Positions 27,201 through 35,048 of a DNA stretch of 64,000 bases are shown in pieces. Position 1 is the stretch's first letter, and each line of letters begins with the position of its first letter. Location of the stretch: contig CAYVJG010000001.1 of NCBI GenBank assembly GCA_964451785.1, positions 123,603-187,602 of the forward strand, given 5' to 3'. The notes under the pieces were generated by a model that saw nothing but the letters and a program-made list of their open reading frames with translations, was not told the DNA's origin and ran no database searches. A program made the position numbers and the translations under genes. The stretch is from JAJYSO01 sp964451785 (GTDB taxonomy: Bacteria; Bacteroidota; Bacteroidia; Flavobacteriales; Flavobacteriaceae).

Positions 27201-28362
27201 AACTAGGTTCTTTTTGTTGTCTTATTTTGACAAAGGCTTGTTCTAAATCTTGAATTAAATCTTCTACATCTTCAATGCCTGGTGATAGGCGAATCAATGA
27301 ATCTTTAACGCCAGTAGCCAGTTTCTTTTCGTGTGGTACAGAGGCGTGTGTCATTTGTGTAGGTTGGCAAATCAAACTTTTTACACCACCAAGGCTTACG
27401 GCAAGTTGAAAGAGTTTAGTGCTGGTAACAAAGGCTTCTCCGGCTTCAATGGTATCTTCTTTAAGGCTAAATGAAATAATAGAACCAAAGAGGCCGTTTT
27501 GTTGTTTTTTAGCGATTTCGTGATTTTTATGGGTCTTGAGTCCCGGGTAATTGACGTGAGCTACATCTTCATGTTGGTTGAGGTATTCAGCAAGGCGTTT
27601 AGCGTTTTCGCAAAGCTTGCGGTAGCGCAAATCAAGTGTTTCTATTCCGCGAATGCACAAGAAACAATCCCATGGGCCGAGTACAGCGCCAGAAGCATTT
27701 TGAACAAATTGGATTTTTTCACCTATTTCTTCAGTGCTTGTGACCACAAATCCTGATAATACGTCAGAGTGTCCACCGATGTATTTGGTGCCACTGTGAA
27801 TGATGATGTCAGCACCGAGTTCGATAGGGCGTTGAGCTACAGGACTAGCAAAGGTATTGTCAACAACAAGATAAGCACCGGCCTCGTGGGCAACTTTAGC
27901 GATTGCTTCAATATCGCTGATTTTAAGAGTTGGGTTGGTCGGCGTTTCGAGCCAGATAAGTTTAGTGTTAGGAGTAATAGCTTTAGCGACATTGTCAACT
28001 TCAGTGGTATCGACAAAAGTTGTTTTGATGCCGAGTTTGCCATACACATCGATTAATAAGCGGTAGGCACCACCATAGATGTCATCTACAGCCAAGATTT
28101 CATCGCCAGCTGAAAGGATTTTTACAACGGCATCAGCGGCGGCGATTCCAGAAGCGAAGGCAAAACCGGCAGCTCCACTTTCAATAGTAGCAACTAGGTC
28201 TTCAACAGCTTTACGTGTAGGGTTTCCGGTGCGTGAATAATCGTAACCTTTGTGTACTTCAGGAGCATCTTGAATGAAGGTTGAGGTTTGATAAATAGGG
28301 GTTGTTACAGAGCCAGTTAAAATGTCAGGATGAATAGAGTGGAGGGTTTTAGTAGTACTCAT
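27193..28362 (-). CDS. metB: Cystathionine gamma-synthase family PLP enzyme
   Basis: A 389-residue Cys/Met-metabolism PLP enzyme. The PLP lysine is in IIHSGTKYIGGHSD, and the FASGIAAADAV and TPTNPTLKI blocks fit the family. Length and position in a methionine operon favour cystathionine gamma-synthase, with cystathionine gamma-lyase as the alternative; O-acetylhomoserine sulfhydrylases are usually longer. It is the first structural gene after the two leader peptides; its ATG at 28362 lies about 40 bases past the second terminator. Confidence 0.9.
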   Translation of the reverse strand: MSTTKTLHSIHPDILTGSVTTPIYQTSTFIQDAPEVHKGYDYSRTGNPTRKAVEDLVATIESGAAGFAFASGIAAADAVVKILSAGDEILAVDDIYGGAYRLLIDVYGKLGIKTTFVDTTEVDNVAKAITPNTKLIWLETPTNPTLKISDIEAIAKVAHEAGAYLVVDNTFASPVAQRPIELGADIIIHSGTKYIGGHSDVLSGFVVTSTEEIGEKIQFVQNASGAVLGPWDCFLCIRGIETLDLRYRKLCENAKRLAEYLNQHEDVAHVNYPGLKTHKNHEIAKKQQNGLFGSIISFSLKEDTIEAGEAFVTSTKLFQLAVSLGGVKSLICQPTQMTHASVPHEKKLATGVKDSLIRLSPGIEDVEDLIQDLEQAFVKIRQQKEPSYV

Positions 28363-28399
28363 GATAATTGATTTTTGATGTATTTTAAAATAATAAGGT

Positions 28400-28440
28400 T
28401 AAAAAAAAGTCCCTTTAGCAAGCGGATTACCAAAGGGACG
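28400..28440 (-). terminator. Attenuator terminator 2, between leader 2 and metB
   Basis: On the minus strand the arms GTCCCTTT and AAAGGGAC enclose a 15-base loop and are followed by eight T. It stands between the second Met-rich leader peptide and metB, so every operon transcript must pass it. Part of the 5' arm and loop (TTTGG and ATCCG) is complementary to the end of leader 2 (CGGAT and CCAAA at 28472-28485), offering an antiterminator. Confidence 0.85.
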
Positions 28441-28466
28441 TATATAAGAGTAAATAAGTTTACAAG

Positions 28467-28553
28467 TCAATTTTGGCAATATCCGGGCGGGCACATCATC
28501 ATTGAGCGCATCATCATCGGAGACATCATATTATTAGTTAAAGCCAAATTCAT
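28467..28553 (-). CDS. Methionine-rich leader peptide 2 (attenuator)
   Basis: A 28-residue open frame starting MNLALTNN. Met occupies residues 1, 9-10, 13-15 and 18-20, that is nine of 28, and the stop is TGA. It lies 13 bases after terminator 1 and 27 bases before the stem of terminator 2. The composition and position are those of an attenuation leader for a methionine operon: scarcity of charged Met-tRNA would stall ribosomes at the Met runs, leaving the downstream complementary segment (28472-28485) free to pair with terminator 2. It is too short for ordinary gene calls. Translation is inferred, not shown. Confidence 0.8.
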   Translation of the reverse strand: MNLALTNNMMSPMMMRSMMMCPPGYCQN

Positions 28554-28565
28554 AGTGTTGTATTC

Positions 28566-28597
28566 AAATAAAAAAGCCGCTACAAATGCAGCGGCTC
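28566..28597 (-). terminator. Attenuator terminator 1, between the two leaders
   Basis: Minus-strand arms AGCCGCT and AGCGGCT around an eight-base loop, followed by six T. The 5' arm plus loop start (AGCCGCTGC, 28588-28596) is complementary with one bulge to GCAGGGCT (28633-28640) at the end of leader 1, so a competing antiterminator can form. Confidence 0.85.
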
Positions 28598-28627
28598 GAG
28601 ATAATATTGTATTAATTTATATCCATA

Positions 28628-28693
28628 TCACAAGCCCTGCGGAAGATTCCACATCATCATCATAGACATTCGCTTGTTATTAGGTGTATTCAT
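28628..28693 (-). CDS. Methionine-rich leader peptide 1 (attenuator)
   Basis: A 21-residue open frame starting MNTPNNKR, with Met at 9 and 11-14 and Trp at 15, ending in TGA. A perfect -7 promoter element lies 19 bases upstream of its ATG, so it is the first thing translated on the operon transcript. The last codons (CCG CAG GGC TTG) contain the segment that can pair with terminator 1. A ribosome stalled at the Met run would leave this segment free; one that reaches the stop would cover it and let the terminator form. Function is inferred from this arrangement. Confidence 0.82.
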   Translation of the reverse strand: MNTPNNKRMSMMMMWNLPQGL

Positions 28694-28712
28694 TATCGTT
28701 TTTATTGTGAGG

Positions 28713-28720
28713 CAAAGATA
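28713..28720 (-). promoter_or_regulatory. -7 promoter element for the methionine operon
   Basis: TATCTTTG on the minus strand, an exact TAnnTTTG match. A TTG lies about 22 bases further upstream and may be the -33 element. The expected transcript start leaves only about 13-15 bases before leader peptide 1. The rest of the gap to 28917 is AT-rich and shows no SAM riboswitch or other recognizable element; a weak AT-rich hairpin lies at 28853-28876. Confidence 0.65.
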
Positions 28721-28917
28721 AGTTTAAATATTTTTAAATTCCCAATAAAAATTGAAGTTTTTTAATCAAAACCAATTCAAACGTACTTTTGAAACCGTAA
28801 TTTTTGTATTTATGTTGTTGATAATTAACGTATTGAAATTATTTGTTTTTATATGTTAAATATTTTTTATTAACATTTAAAAATCACTTATGCTTGCACT
28901 AAAACAAGAGGTGTTTT

Positions 28918-29979
28918 CTAGAATAAACCGATTTCAAGCTGGCCTTGGTCATTCATTTGAGCGCGGAACATGCCTGTTGTATTAAAATCAGTTACAATAT
29001 TTCCATGATGATCGATGGCAATAAGTCCACCATTTCCACCTAATTCAGGTTGTTTTTCATGAATTATGTGATGAGCGGCAGTGTTGAGATTAAGACCTTT
29101 GTATTGCATTAAGGCTGATAAGTCGTAAGCCACCACGCCGCGAATATAATATTCGCCCCAGCCGGTACAAGATACACCGCAAGTTTTGTTGTTGGCGTAA
29201 GTGCCGGCTCCTATGATAGGAGAGTCGCCAATACGACCGTAGCGCTTATTAGTCATGCCTCCTGTTGAAGTGCCCGCGGCAATATTACCGTGTTTGTCTA
29301 AGGCAACACAGCCTACAGTACCCATTTTTTCAGCTTTGATGATCGGGTCATAAAAGGTAGAAGTGACTTTATTTTTTTCACGTTTTTTGATGTTTTGCAC
29401 TTGGGTCAATCGTTTTTCTGTAATAAAATACGACTCAGGAACGGAGTCAAAACCTTGAGTAAAGGCAAATTCTTCAGCGCCTTTTCCGGCAAGCATGACG
29501 TGCTTGGAATTTTGTAATACGCTGTAAGCTAAATTAATGGGGTTTTTGATGTGACTTACACCGGCAATAGCCCCTGCTTTTAGGTTTTTTCCTAGCATGA
29601 TAGAGGCGTCTAGAGAAGGCTGTTCGTTATGTGTCAAAACAGCGCCTTTACCGGCATTAAATAACGGGCTATTTTCCATAACATTGATGCTTGCTTGAAC
29701 GGCATCAGCAGCTTTTCCGCCATTTTTTAAGATGGTATAACCAGCAGTAATCGCCTCTTTAAGCTTGGCTTTGTAAGCCGCTTGTAAAGAATCGGATAAA
29801 TTTTCAGCGCGAATGTCTCCTGCACCGCCATGAATAACAATAGCAAATTCATTGGTAGGCGTGAGGCTAGAGTCTGTAGGAGTTGTATTTTTTGAAGAGG
29901 TGTTAGCACTAGGCTGTTGACAAGCGGTTAAAACTAACGCAAAGACAGCAATAATCCACAAAGGCAGTTGTGTTTTCAT
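28918..29979 (-). CDS. Isoaspartyl peptidase / L-asparaginase, lipoprotein
   Basis: A 353-residue Ntn-hydrolase of the plant-type asparaginase family. The autocleavage site is the Thr of GTVGCVALDKHGN, and the GGMTNKRYGRIGDSP and GTYANN blocks that bind substrate are present. The N-terminus (MKTQLPLWIIAVFALVLTAC) is a lipoprotein signal with the lipid Cys at residue 20, so the enzyme is membrane-anchored outside the cytoplasm. It would hydrolyse isoaspartyl dipeptides and asparagine. It lies upstream of the methionine operon on the same strand, without an obvious strong terminator between. Confidence 0.93.
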   Translation of the reverse strand: MKTQLPLWIIAVFALVLTACQQPSANTSSKNTTPTDSSLTPTNEFAIVIHGGAGDIRAENLSDSLQAAYKAKLKEAITAGYTILKNGGKAADAVQASINVMENSPLFNAGKGAVLTHNEQPSLDASIMLGKNLKAGAIAGVSHIKNPINLAYSVLQNSKHVMLAGKGAEEFAFTQGFDSVPESYFITEKRLTQVQNIKKREKNKVTSTFYDPIIKAEKMGTVGCVALDKHGNIAAGTSTGGMTNKRYGRIGDSPIIGAGTYANNKTCGVSCTGWGEYYIRGVVAYDLSALMQYKGLNLNTAAHHIIHEKQPELGGNGGLIAIDHHGNIVTDFNTTGMFRAQMNDQGQLEIGLF

Positions 29980-30088
29980 AACTAGAATAGATGATTAGAA
30001 TATTTTGGACTAATTTAGGTATAAACTTTAATTTTATAACTAAAAAATAATGTTATTTAAGCGGTAAGTAGATGATATATCTATAATC

Positions 30089-30108
30089 AATCGGACGGCC
30101 GTCCGATT
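30089..30108. repeat. 20-bp perfect palindrome with a third half-site
   Basis: AATCGGACGG followed by its exact complement. The half CCGTCCGATT recurs at 30119-30128, 20 bases away. It lies between the asparaginase gene and the tmRNA terminator. It is unusually GC-rich for this region. It could be an operator for the asparaginase gene; nothing in the window identifies the protein. Confidence 0.5.
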
Positions 30109-30137
30109 CCAAGCAAACCCCGTCCGATTTTACACAA

Positions 30138-30169
30138 AAAAGCCCGTAAACAGTATGCTTACGGGCTTT
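30138..30169 (-). terminator. tmRNA terminator
   Basis: Arms AAAGCCCGTAA and TTACGGGCTTT, ending six bases from the tmRNA 3' end, with T-rich sequence on the minus strand. Confidence 0.85.
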
Positions 30170-30174
30170 AATAG

Positions 30175-30577
30175 TGGAGTCGGAGGGACTTGAACCCTCG
30201 TCCAAACAAGCAATTCAATAGCTTTCTACACGCTTAGCTTTCACTTAATTTTCGTCGTAAAGCCGGTAGAAAGCTACCAATTTTACGCTTAACTTCAGTT
30301 GAGTTTCACGGGTTTATCAAAGTCCTAAACCCGCTATATTTACTTTTACGGTGTCTCTAATCCAGCCGCCGTAAATCAAGGCTTCTGAGAGACATCTTGG
30401 TCACGCGTCTAACGCTGTGATTAAACCCAAAATCCTACTGTGATTCGGATTAGGCAGCCAAGGCGTAATTATTTTCGCCGTTTAAAAAAGTATGAAATAT
30501 GAGATTAACGAGCTGTATCCCAGCGCTCGACGTGCTTACTACTCAATTCGACCTGCTGTCAAAACCAAATCGACCCC
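30175..30577 (-). ncRNA. ssrA: Transfer-messenger RNA
   Basis: The RNA that rescues stalled ribosomes. The 5' end GGGGTCG and 3' end CGACTCC pair as a seven-bp acceptor stem with one G-U, and the T-arm GGACGAGGGTTCAAGTCC is clear. The CCA is not encoded. The tag reading frame (30450-30479) is GENNYALAA and stop, close to the Bacteroides tag, with resume codon GGC. The pseudoknot-forming repeats fill the middle. The length, about 403 bases, fits one-piece tmRNAs of this phylum. Confidence 0.95.
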
Positions 30578-30626
30578 TTAGTAAGTTATTTAAAAGAACT
30601 TAAAATTTCCTTAAGAAATCTGTATG

Positions 30627-30634
30627 CAAAGATA
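30627..30634 (-). promoter_or_regulatory. -7 promoter element for tmRNA
   Basis: TATCTTTG on the minus strand, 50 bases before the mature tmRNA 5' end, so the precursor has a short 5' extension. It is back to back with the promoter of the next gene. Confidence 0.6.
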
Positions 30635-30645
30635 CAAGAAAATCA

Positions 30646-30653
30646 TATATTTG
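30646..30653 (+). promoter_or_regulatory. -7 promoter element for the saccharopine-dehydrogenase-like gene
   Basis: TATATTTG, an exact TAnnTTTG match, 41 bases upstream of the ATG at 30695. Confidence 0.55.
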
Positions 30654-30694
30654 GAAACCTTCTATTACTTTTTCAACCACTTATTATTAAATTT

Positions 30695-31918
30695 ATGATT
30701 ATAGGTCTTATAAAAGAGCGGAAGGCAACCCCTGACCGACGTGTTGTCTTTTCGCCTGATAAATTACTCGAATTAACGGCTAAGTATCCTGATGTTGAGG
30801 TGCTTGTTGAATCATCTGATATCCGCATTTTTTCTGATGACGACTATAGAGCAAAGGGATTTACGGTGACAGATGACCTTTCTACTTGCGATGTTTTGTT
30901 AGGGGTAAAAGAAGTGCCTATCGAAGCTTTGATTCCTAATAAATCTTATTTTTTCTTTTCGCATACCGTCAAAAAACAACCTTACAATCGCGATTTGTTG
31001 CGGGCTTTGCTGACAAAAAATATCACCCATTACGATCACGAAACTATTGTAAATACTCATGGGCATCGACTTATTGGATTTGGGCGCTACGCGGGCATTG
31101 TAGGAAGTTACAATGGATTTCGAGCTTTTGGATTGCGCGAGCACACTTATGAATTGCCCAAAGTAAAAACCTTACCGGATTATCAAGCGGTAATTGATGA
31201 ATTAGAAAATATAAAGTTGCCAGATGATTTTAAAATTCTGTTGACCGGCAATGGCAAAGTAGCGCATGGTGCTCGTGAAATTTTGGAGCATTTACAACTC
31301 AAGGAAGTGTCAGTTGAAGCTTATTTGCACGATGAGTTTTCTGAGCCTGTATTTTGTCAAATAGACGTTTTAGATTACAATAAACGAAAAGATGGACAGG
31401 TGTTGGATAATAGTGATTTTTTCAATCACCCTGAAGCTTATGAATCTGATTTTATGCGATTTGCCAAGGTGACTAACTATTACATTGCTGGACATTTTTA
31501 CGGTGATGGGGCCCCGTATTTATTTACGCGGAAGGATGCTAAAAAAGACAAATTCAACATTGATTTAATTGCCGATGTGAGTTGTGATGTCGATGGGCCT
31601 GTAGCTTCTACAATTCGGGCATCAACCATCAAAAAACCGTTTTATGGCTATGCGCCGAAAACCGAAGCTGAGGTAGCCTATGACGCTTCAAATGCCATTA
31701 CGGTGATGGCGGTAGATAATTTGCCGTGTGAGTTGCCAAAAGATGCTAGCGAAGGCTTTGGTGAGATGTTTTTAGAGCATGTCATTCCAGCTTTTTTTAA
31801 CGGCGATAAAGATGGAATTTTAGCACGGGCTAAGATGACCGAAAATGGACAACTCACCCCGCGATTTGCCTACTTACAAGATTATGTAGATGGTAAAACA
31901 ACCTCTAAATCAGCTTAG
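30695..31918 (+). CDS. NAD(P)-dependent alanine/saccharopine dehydrogenase-like protein
   Basis: A 407-residue enzyme of the AlaDH/PNT superfamily. The N-terminal domain starts MIIGLIKERKATPDRRV, the sequence expected around the substrate-binding Arg of saccharopine dehydrogenase (lysine-forming) and alanine dehydrogenase. The nucleotide site is a weaker ILLTGNGKVAHGAREIL. The later DVSCDVDGPVASTIRAST block is shared with LYS1-type saccharopine dehydrogenases, so that is the closest family, though many flavobacterial members are left as NAD(P)-dependent oxidoreductases. The role in lysine metabolism is not proven. It is convergent with recQ, with only two bases between the stops. Confidence 0.8.
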   Translation: MIIGLIKERKATPDRRVVFSPDKLLELTAKYPDVEVLVESSDIRIFSDDDYRAKGFTVTDDLSTCDVLLGVKEVPIEALIPNKSYFFFSHTVKKQPYNRDLLRALLTKNITHYDHETIVNTHGHRLIGFGRYAGIVGSYNGFRAFGLREHTYELPKVKTLPDYQAVIDELENIKLPDDFKILLTGNGKVAHGAREILEHLQLKEVSVEAYLHDEFSEPVFCQIDVLDYNKRKDGQVLDNSDFFNHPEAYESDFMRFAKVTNYYIAGHFYGDGAPYLFTRKDAKKDKFNIDLIADVSCDVDGPVASTIRASTIKKPFYGYAPKTEAEVAYDASNAITVMAVDNLPCELPKDASEGFGEMFLEHVIPAFFNGDKDGILARAKMTENGQLTPRFAYLQDYVDGKTTSKSA

Positions 31919-31920
31919 GT

Positions 31921-34308
31921 TTACTTAGCTTCAGCTAGCAAGTACAAGCCTAAACGAATTTTTTCGTAAGGCATTTTTTCATTGAAATACTCAAAATAAG
32001 GCTTTAATCCTTCGGCGTCAGCTAAAGCGATTTGAGCCTTTTTTAAGCTGTCAATTTCTGCTGAAGAGATAAACTTAGAAAAGTCAAAATCATGACCTTC
32101 TTGGTGCATTTTTACAAAATGACCGATCACCGTGCTTGACGACAGTCCGCGTTGTTGAGCAATTTCATCTACAGATAGATTTTTGTCACAATAGAGTTGA
32201 TAGCTGTAAGCATGCGAGCTCAATTTTAATGCTTTTCGGTTTTGCTGATCTATTGTTTTCAATAAAACCGACATAAAATCGGTTGCATATTCTAAAACAG
32301 GAGTAACTTGATTGTGAAAAAGACGTTTAAAATCAGCAGAGGTCGTGGGTTGCTTGATGGCTATTTTATCTAAATCGATGTCGGTAGCAATGGCTGAGAG
32401 TGCACATTCGTTTTGTTCGGCTAATTTTTGGCGTTGGTGTTCTAATTTTTCCAAAAGTGAAAGTTGCTTTTTCTTTTTGGTTTGTTGCTGTTTTTTATCA
32501 ATGTTAACCACTTCAGGATGTTCAGCGATATAAGCTTTGATGACTTTTAAGAAATCAGTGGCATAGCGCTCCAATTTGGTTTGCCCTACGCCGGTTATTT
32601 GGGCAAAATCAGCTGTTGATTGTGGCAGTTTATCATCCATATCTTGCAAGCTAGCATCACCAAAAATCACATAAGCCGGTACGCCGGCAGCTTCGGCCAA
32701 CTGGCTACGCAACTGTCGCAATTTTCCAAAAAGCGGACTTTGTGTTAAGGTACTTCCTGTAGATTGCTGACGTTTAGATATTTGATTGATATTGGCTAAG
32801 CGCACTTTTAAGCCTTTAAACAGAATTTGTTTAGCGATAGGCGTGAGGATAAGTCGCCCCTTTTCGTGAAACCAAATTTCAATCACCCCTTGGTTGGTGA
32901 GTTGGATGATGTAATCGTGTAAGTTACGCCAGCTGAGGTCTTGGGCGGCGCCGTAAGTTTTGATGTGTTGATAGCCTTTTTCCAGCACTTGCGCATTGTG
33001 TGACCCGCGTAAAACATCGACCACCATGTTGACGGGTTCTTGTTCTTTAAGGCGCGCAATAGCCGAGCAGATTTTTTGAGCGATAACGGTGCCATCAAAA
33101 TACTGAGGAGGATTTTGACACACATCACAATGGCCACAATCTTTACTGAGGTGTTCTCCAAAGTAGCTCAAGAGGGTTTTGCGGCGGCAACTCAAGGCTT
33201 CAGCGTATTGCTGCATGCGCTCGAGTTTAGCTATTTTGTAATCTTTACGCGGACTTCCTTCAGCAAATTCCCGGAGGATGCGCACATCACTGTAGCTGTA
33301 AAACAATAGGGTGTCTGAGGGGAGGCCATCACGTCCGGCACGCCCTATTTCTTGATAATAGCTTTCGATGTTTTTGGGCATGTTATAGTGAATTACCCAG
33401 CGCACATTGCTTTTGTCGATTCCCATGCCAAAGGCGATAGTAGCCGTGATGATAGGCGTGCGATCACTGACAAAATTTTCTTGTACACGTGCGCGTTCTT
33501 CGGCTGATAATCCGGCGTGATAAGCGGCTACTTTATACCCTTGACGCTGTAAATCTTGAGCTAATTTTTCAGTACTTTTTCTACTTAAACAGTAAATAAT
33601 ACCACTTTGATCGGGGTGACGATCGAGAAAGTGTAAGATTTGTTGCTTGCGTTTTTGACCGGGACGCACATCGAGGTAAAGATTAGGGCGATCAAAGGAG
33701 GCAATAAATGTTTTGGCGGCAGGAATGTGGAGCTGTGCAGCAATGTCTTCGCGGGTAGCCCGATCAGCCGTAGCGGTTAAGGCGATGAGGGGAACTTGAG
33801 GAAATTCTTTTTTTAAGAAGGCTAATTCTTTGTAGGCCGGTCTAAAATCGTGTCCCCATGATGAAATACAATGGGCTTCATCAATGGCAAAAAGCGCAAT
33901 GTTGAGGTGTTTAAGGGTGTAGTAAAGTTGTGGTAAACTTTCAGGCGCAACATAAAGAAGTTTTAGGCTGTCGTTTTCGAGTTGTTGCGTGATTGCGCGT
34001 TGTTCTTCCTGAGCCTGTGAACTGTTGAAATAAGCCGCTTTAATACCATTGGCTTTCAGGCTGTCCACTTGATCTTTCATCAAGGCGATGAGTGGCGAAA
34101 TAACAATGGTAACTCCCGATAAAGCCAAGGCTGGCAGTTGAAAACACATTGATTTACCTCCACCGGTAGGCATAATCACCAAGCTGTCTTGTCCTGCCAT
34201 AACATTTTGGATGATAGCTTCTTGTTGCGGACGAAAACTGTCATAACCAAAATGGGTTTTGAGTAGGTGAAGGAGTTGTGCTTGATCGATAGAAATAGGT
34301 GAAGACAT
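31921..34308 (-). CDS. recQ: ATP-dependent DNA helicase RecQ
   Basis: A 795-residue 3'-5' helicase. Walker A is MPTGGGKSM near residue 52 and the DEAH box is FAIDEAHCISSWGH. The RecQ zinc site is complete (CRRKTLLSYFGE...CGHCDVC), followed by the RQC winged helix and an HRDC domain around residues 530-600. The C-terminal 200 residues add a helix-turn-helix-like segment (LSVDEIAQQRGLSSSTV), seen in longer RecQ proteins of this phylum. The start at 34308 (MSSPISIDQ) was preferred over 34329; either is possible. It acts in recombination and replication-fork repair. Confidence 0.95.
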   Translation of the reverse strand: MSSPISIDQAQLLHLLKTHFGYDSFRPQQEAIIQNVMAGQDSLVIMPTGGGKSMCFQLPALALSGVTIVISPLIALMKDQVDSLKANGIKAAYFNSSQAQEEQRAITQQLENDSLKLLYVAPESLPQLYYTLKHLNIALFAIDEAHCISSWGHDFRPAYKELAFLKKEFPQVPLIALTATADRATREDIAAQLHIPAAKTFIASFDRPNLYLDVRPGQKRKQQILHFLDRHPDQSGIIYCLSRKSTEKLAQDLQRQGYKVAAYHAGLSAEERARVQENFVSDRTPIITATIAFGMGIDKSNVRWVIHYNMPKNIESYYQEIGRAGRDGLPSDTLLFYSYSDVRILREFAEGSPRKDYKIAKLERMQQYAEALSCRRKTLLSYFGEHLSKDCGHCDVCQNPPQYFDGTVIAQKICSAIARLKEQEPVNMVVDVLRGSHNAQVLEKGYQHIKTYGAAQDLSWRNLHDYIIQLTNQGVIEIWFHEKGRLILTPIAKQILFKGLKVRLANINQISKRQQSTGSTLTQSPLFGKLRQLRSQLAEAAGVPAYVIFGDASLQDMDDKLPQSTADFAQITGVGQTKLERYATDFLKVIKAYIAEHPEVVNIDKKQQQTKKKKQLSLLEKLEHQRQKLAEQNECALSAIATDIDLDKIAIKQPTTSADFKRLFHNQVTPVLEYATDFMSVLLKTIDQQNRKALKLSSHAYSYQLYCDKNLSVDEIAQQRGLSSSTVIGHFVKMHQEGHDFDFSKFISSAEIDSLKKAQIALADAEGLKPYFEYFNEKMPYEKIRLGLYLLAEAK

Positions 34309-34463
34309 AGAAATGTGTTTAAAAGGCAAATTTCTTTTTTTTAATACAGAATTGAGTTGTTTTCAGAAGAATAAATAGCTTCTAGAAGAACAGTTGCTTT
34401 AAAGTTACAGATTTTAAAGGATACTCAATGATTTGTTAGGAATTAATTCGCTTTGCGATAGAA

Positions 34464-35048
34464 TTAAAACTGTTTTAAGGCTGTGTATAACTTGCCGATA
34501 GGAAAGCCCATAACATTGTAAAACGAGCCTTCGATATGTTCGATTCCTATTTGGCCAATCCACTCTTGAATGCCATAGGCGCCAGCTTTATCAAAGGGCT
34601 TGCAAGTGTTGATGTAATAAGCAATTTCATCGGTTTCGAGCGGTTTAAAGAATACTTTAGTGACGGCGTGCATAACTTCTGTTTTGCTAGTAGAACAAAG
34701 ACAAGCAGAAGAAATAACCTCGTGTGAGCGTCCTGAAAGGGCTTGTAGCATTTGTGTAGCTTCTTCAACAGATTTAGGCTTACCTAAAATGGTATCATCC
34801 AGACACACAATGGTATCGCCGGTAATCAATAAATCATTGGACTGTAATTCATCGCGATAGGCTTCGGCTTTGAGCTGGGCTAAATACTCAGCAACTTCGG
34901 CACGGCGTAAATCTTTGGGGTAAGTTTCGTCAATATTTTTAAGGCGCACTTCAAAGTTAAGTCCCAAATCTTTTAAAAACTGTTGACGACGCGGGGAGCC
35001 GGAAGCCAGAATAATGCGGCGGTTTTGTAAGTGTTCAGCTAAAGTCAT
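34464..35048 (-). CDS. maf: Maf family nucleotide pyrophosphatase
   Basis: A 194-residue Maf protein with ILASGSPRRQQFL at the N-terminus and the ITGDTIVCLDD acidic motif. The family hydrolyses non-canonical or methylated nucleoside triphosphates such as dTTP/UTP and m5UTP. The gene overlaps the upstream prenyltransferase by four bases, so they are co-translated. Confidence 0.94.
   Translation of the reverse strand: MTLAEHLQNRRIILASGSPRRQQFLKDLGLNFEVRLKNIDETYPKDLRRAEVAEYLAQLKAEAYRDELQSNDLLITGDTIVCLDDTILGKPKSVEEATQMLQALSGRSHEVISSACLCSTSKTEVMHAVTKVFFKPLETDEIAYYINTCKPFDKAGAYGIQEWIGQIGIEHIEGSFYNVMGFPIGKLYTALKQF

Noticed and set aside
28853..28876. Terminator between the asparaginase gene and the met promoter
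   Set aside because: The hairpin is short and purely AT, without a T run on the minus strand, so it is too weak to call.
28362..28917. SAM riboswitch upstream of the methionine operon
   Set aside because: None of the conserved SAM-I, SAM-II or related core sequences is visible; the region is explained by two leader peptides and two terminators.
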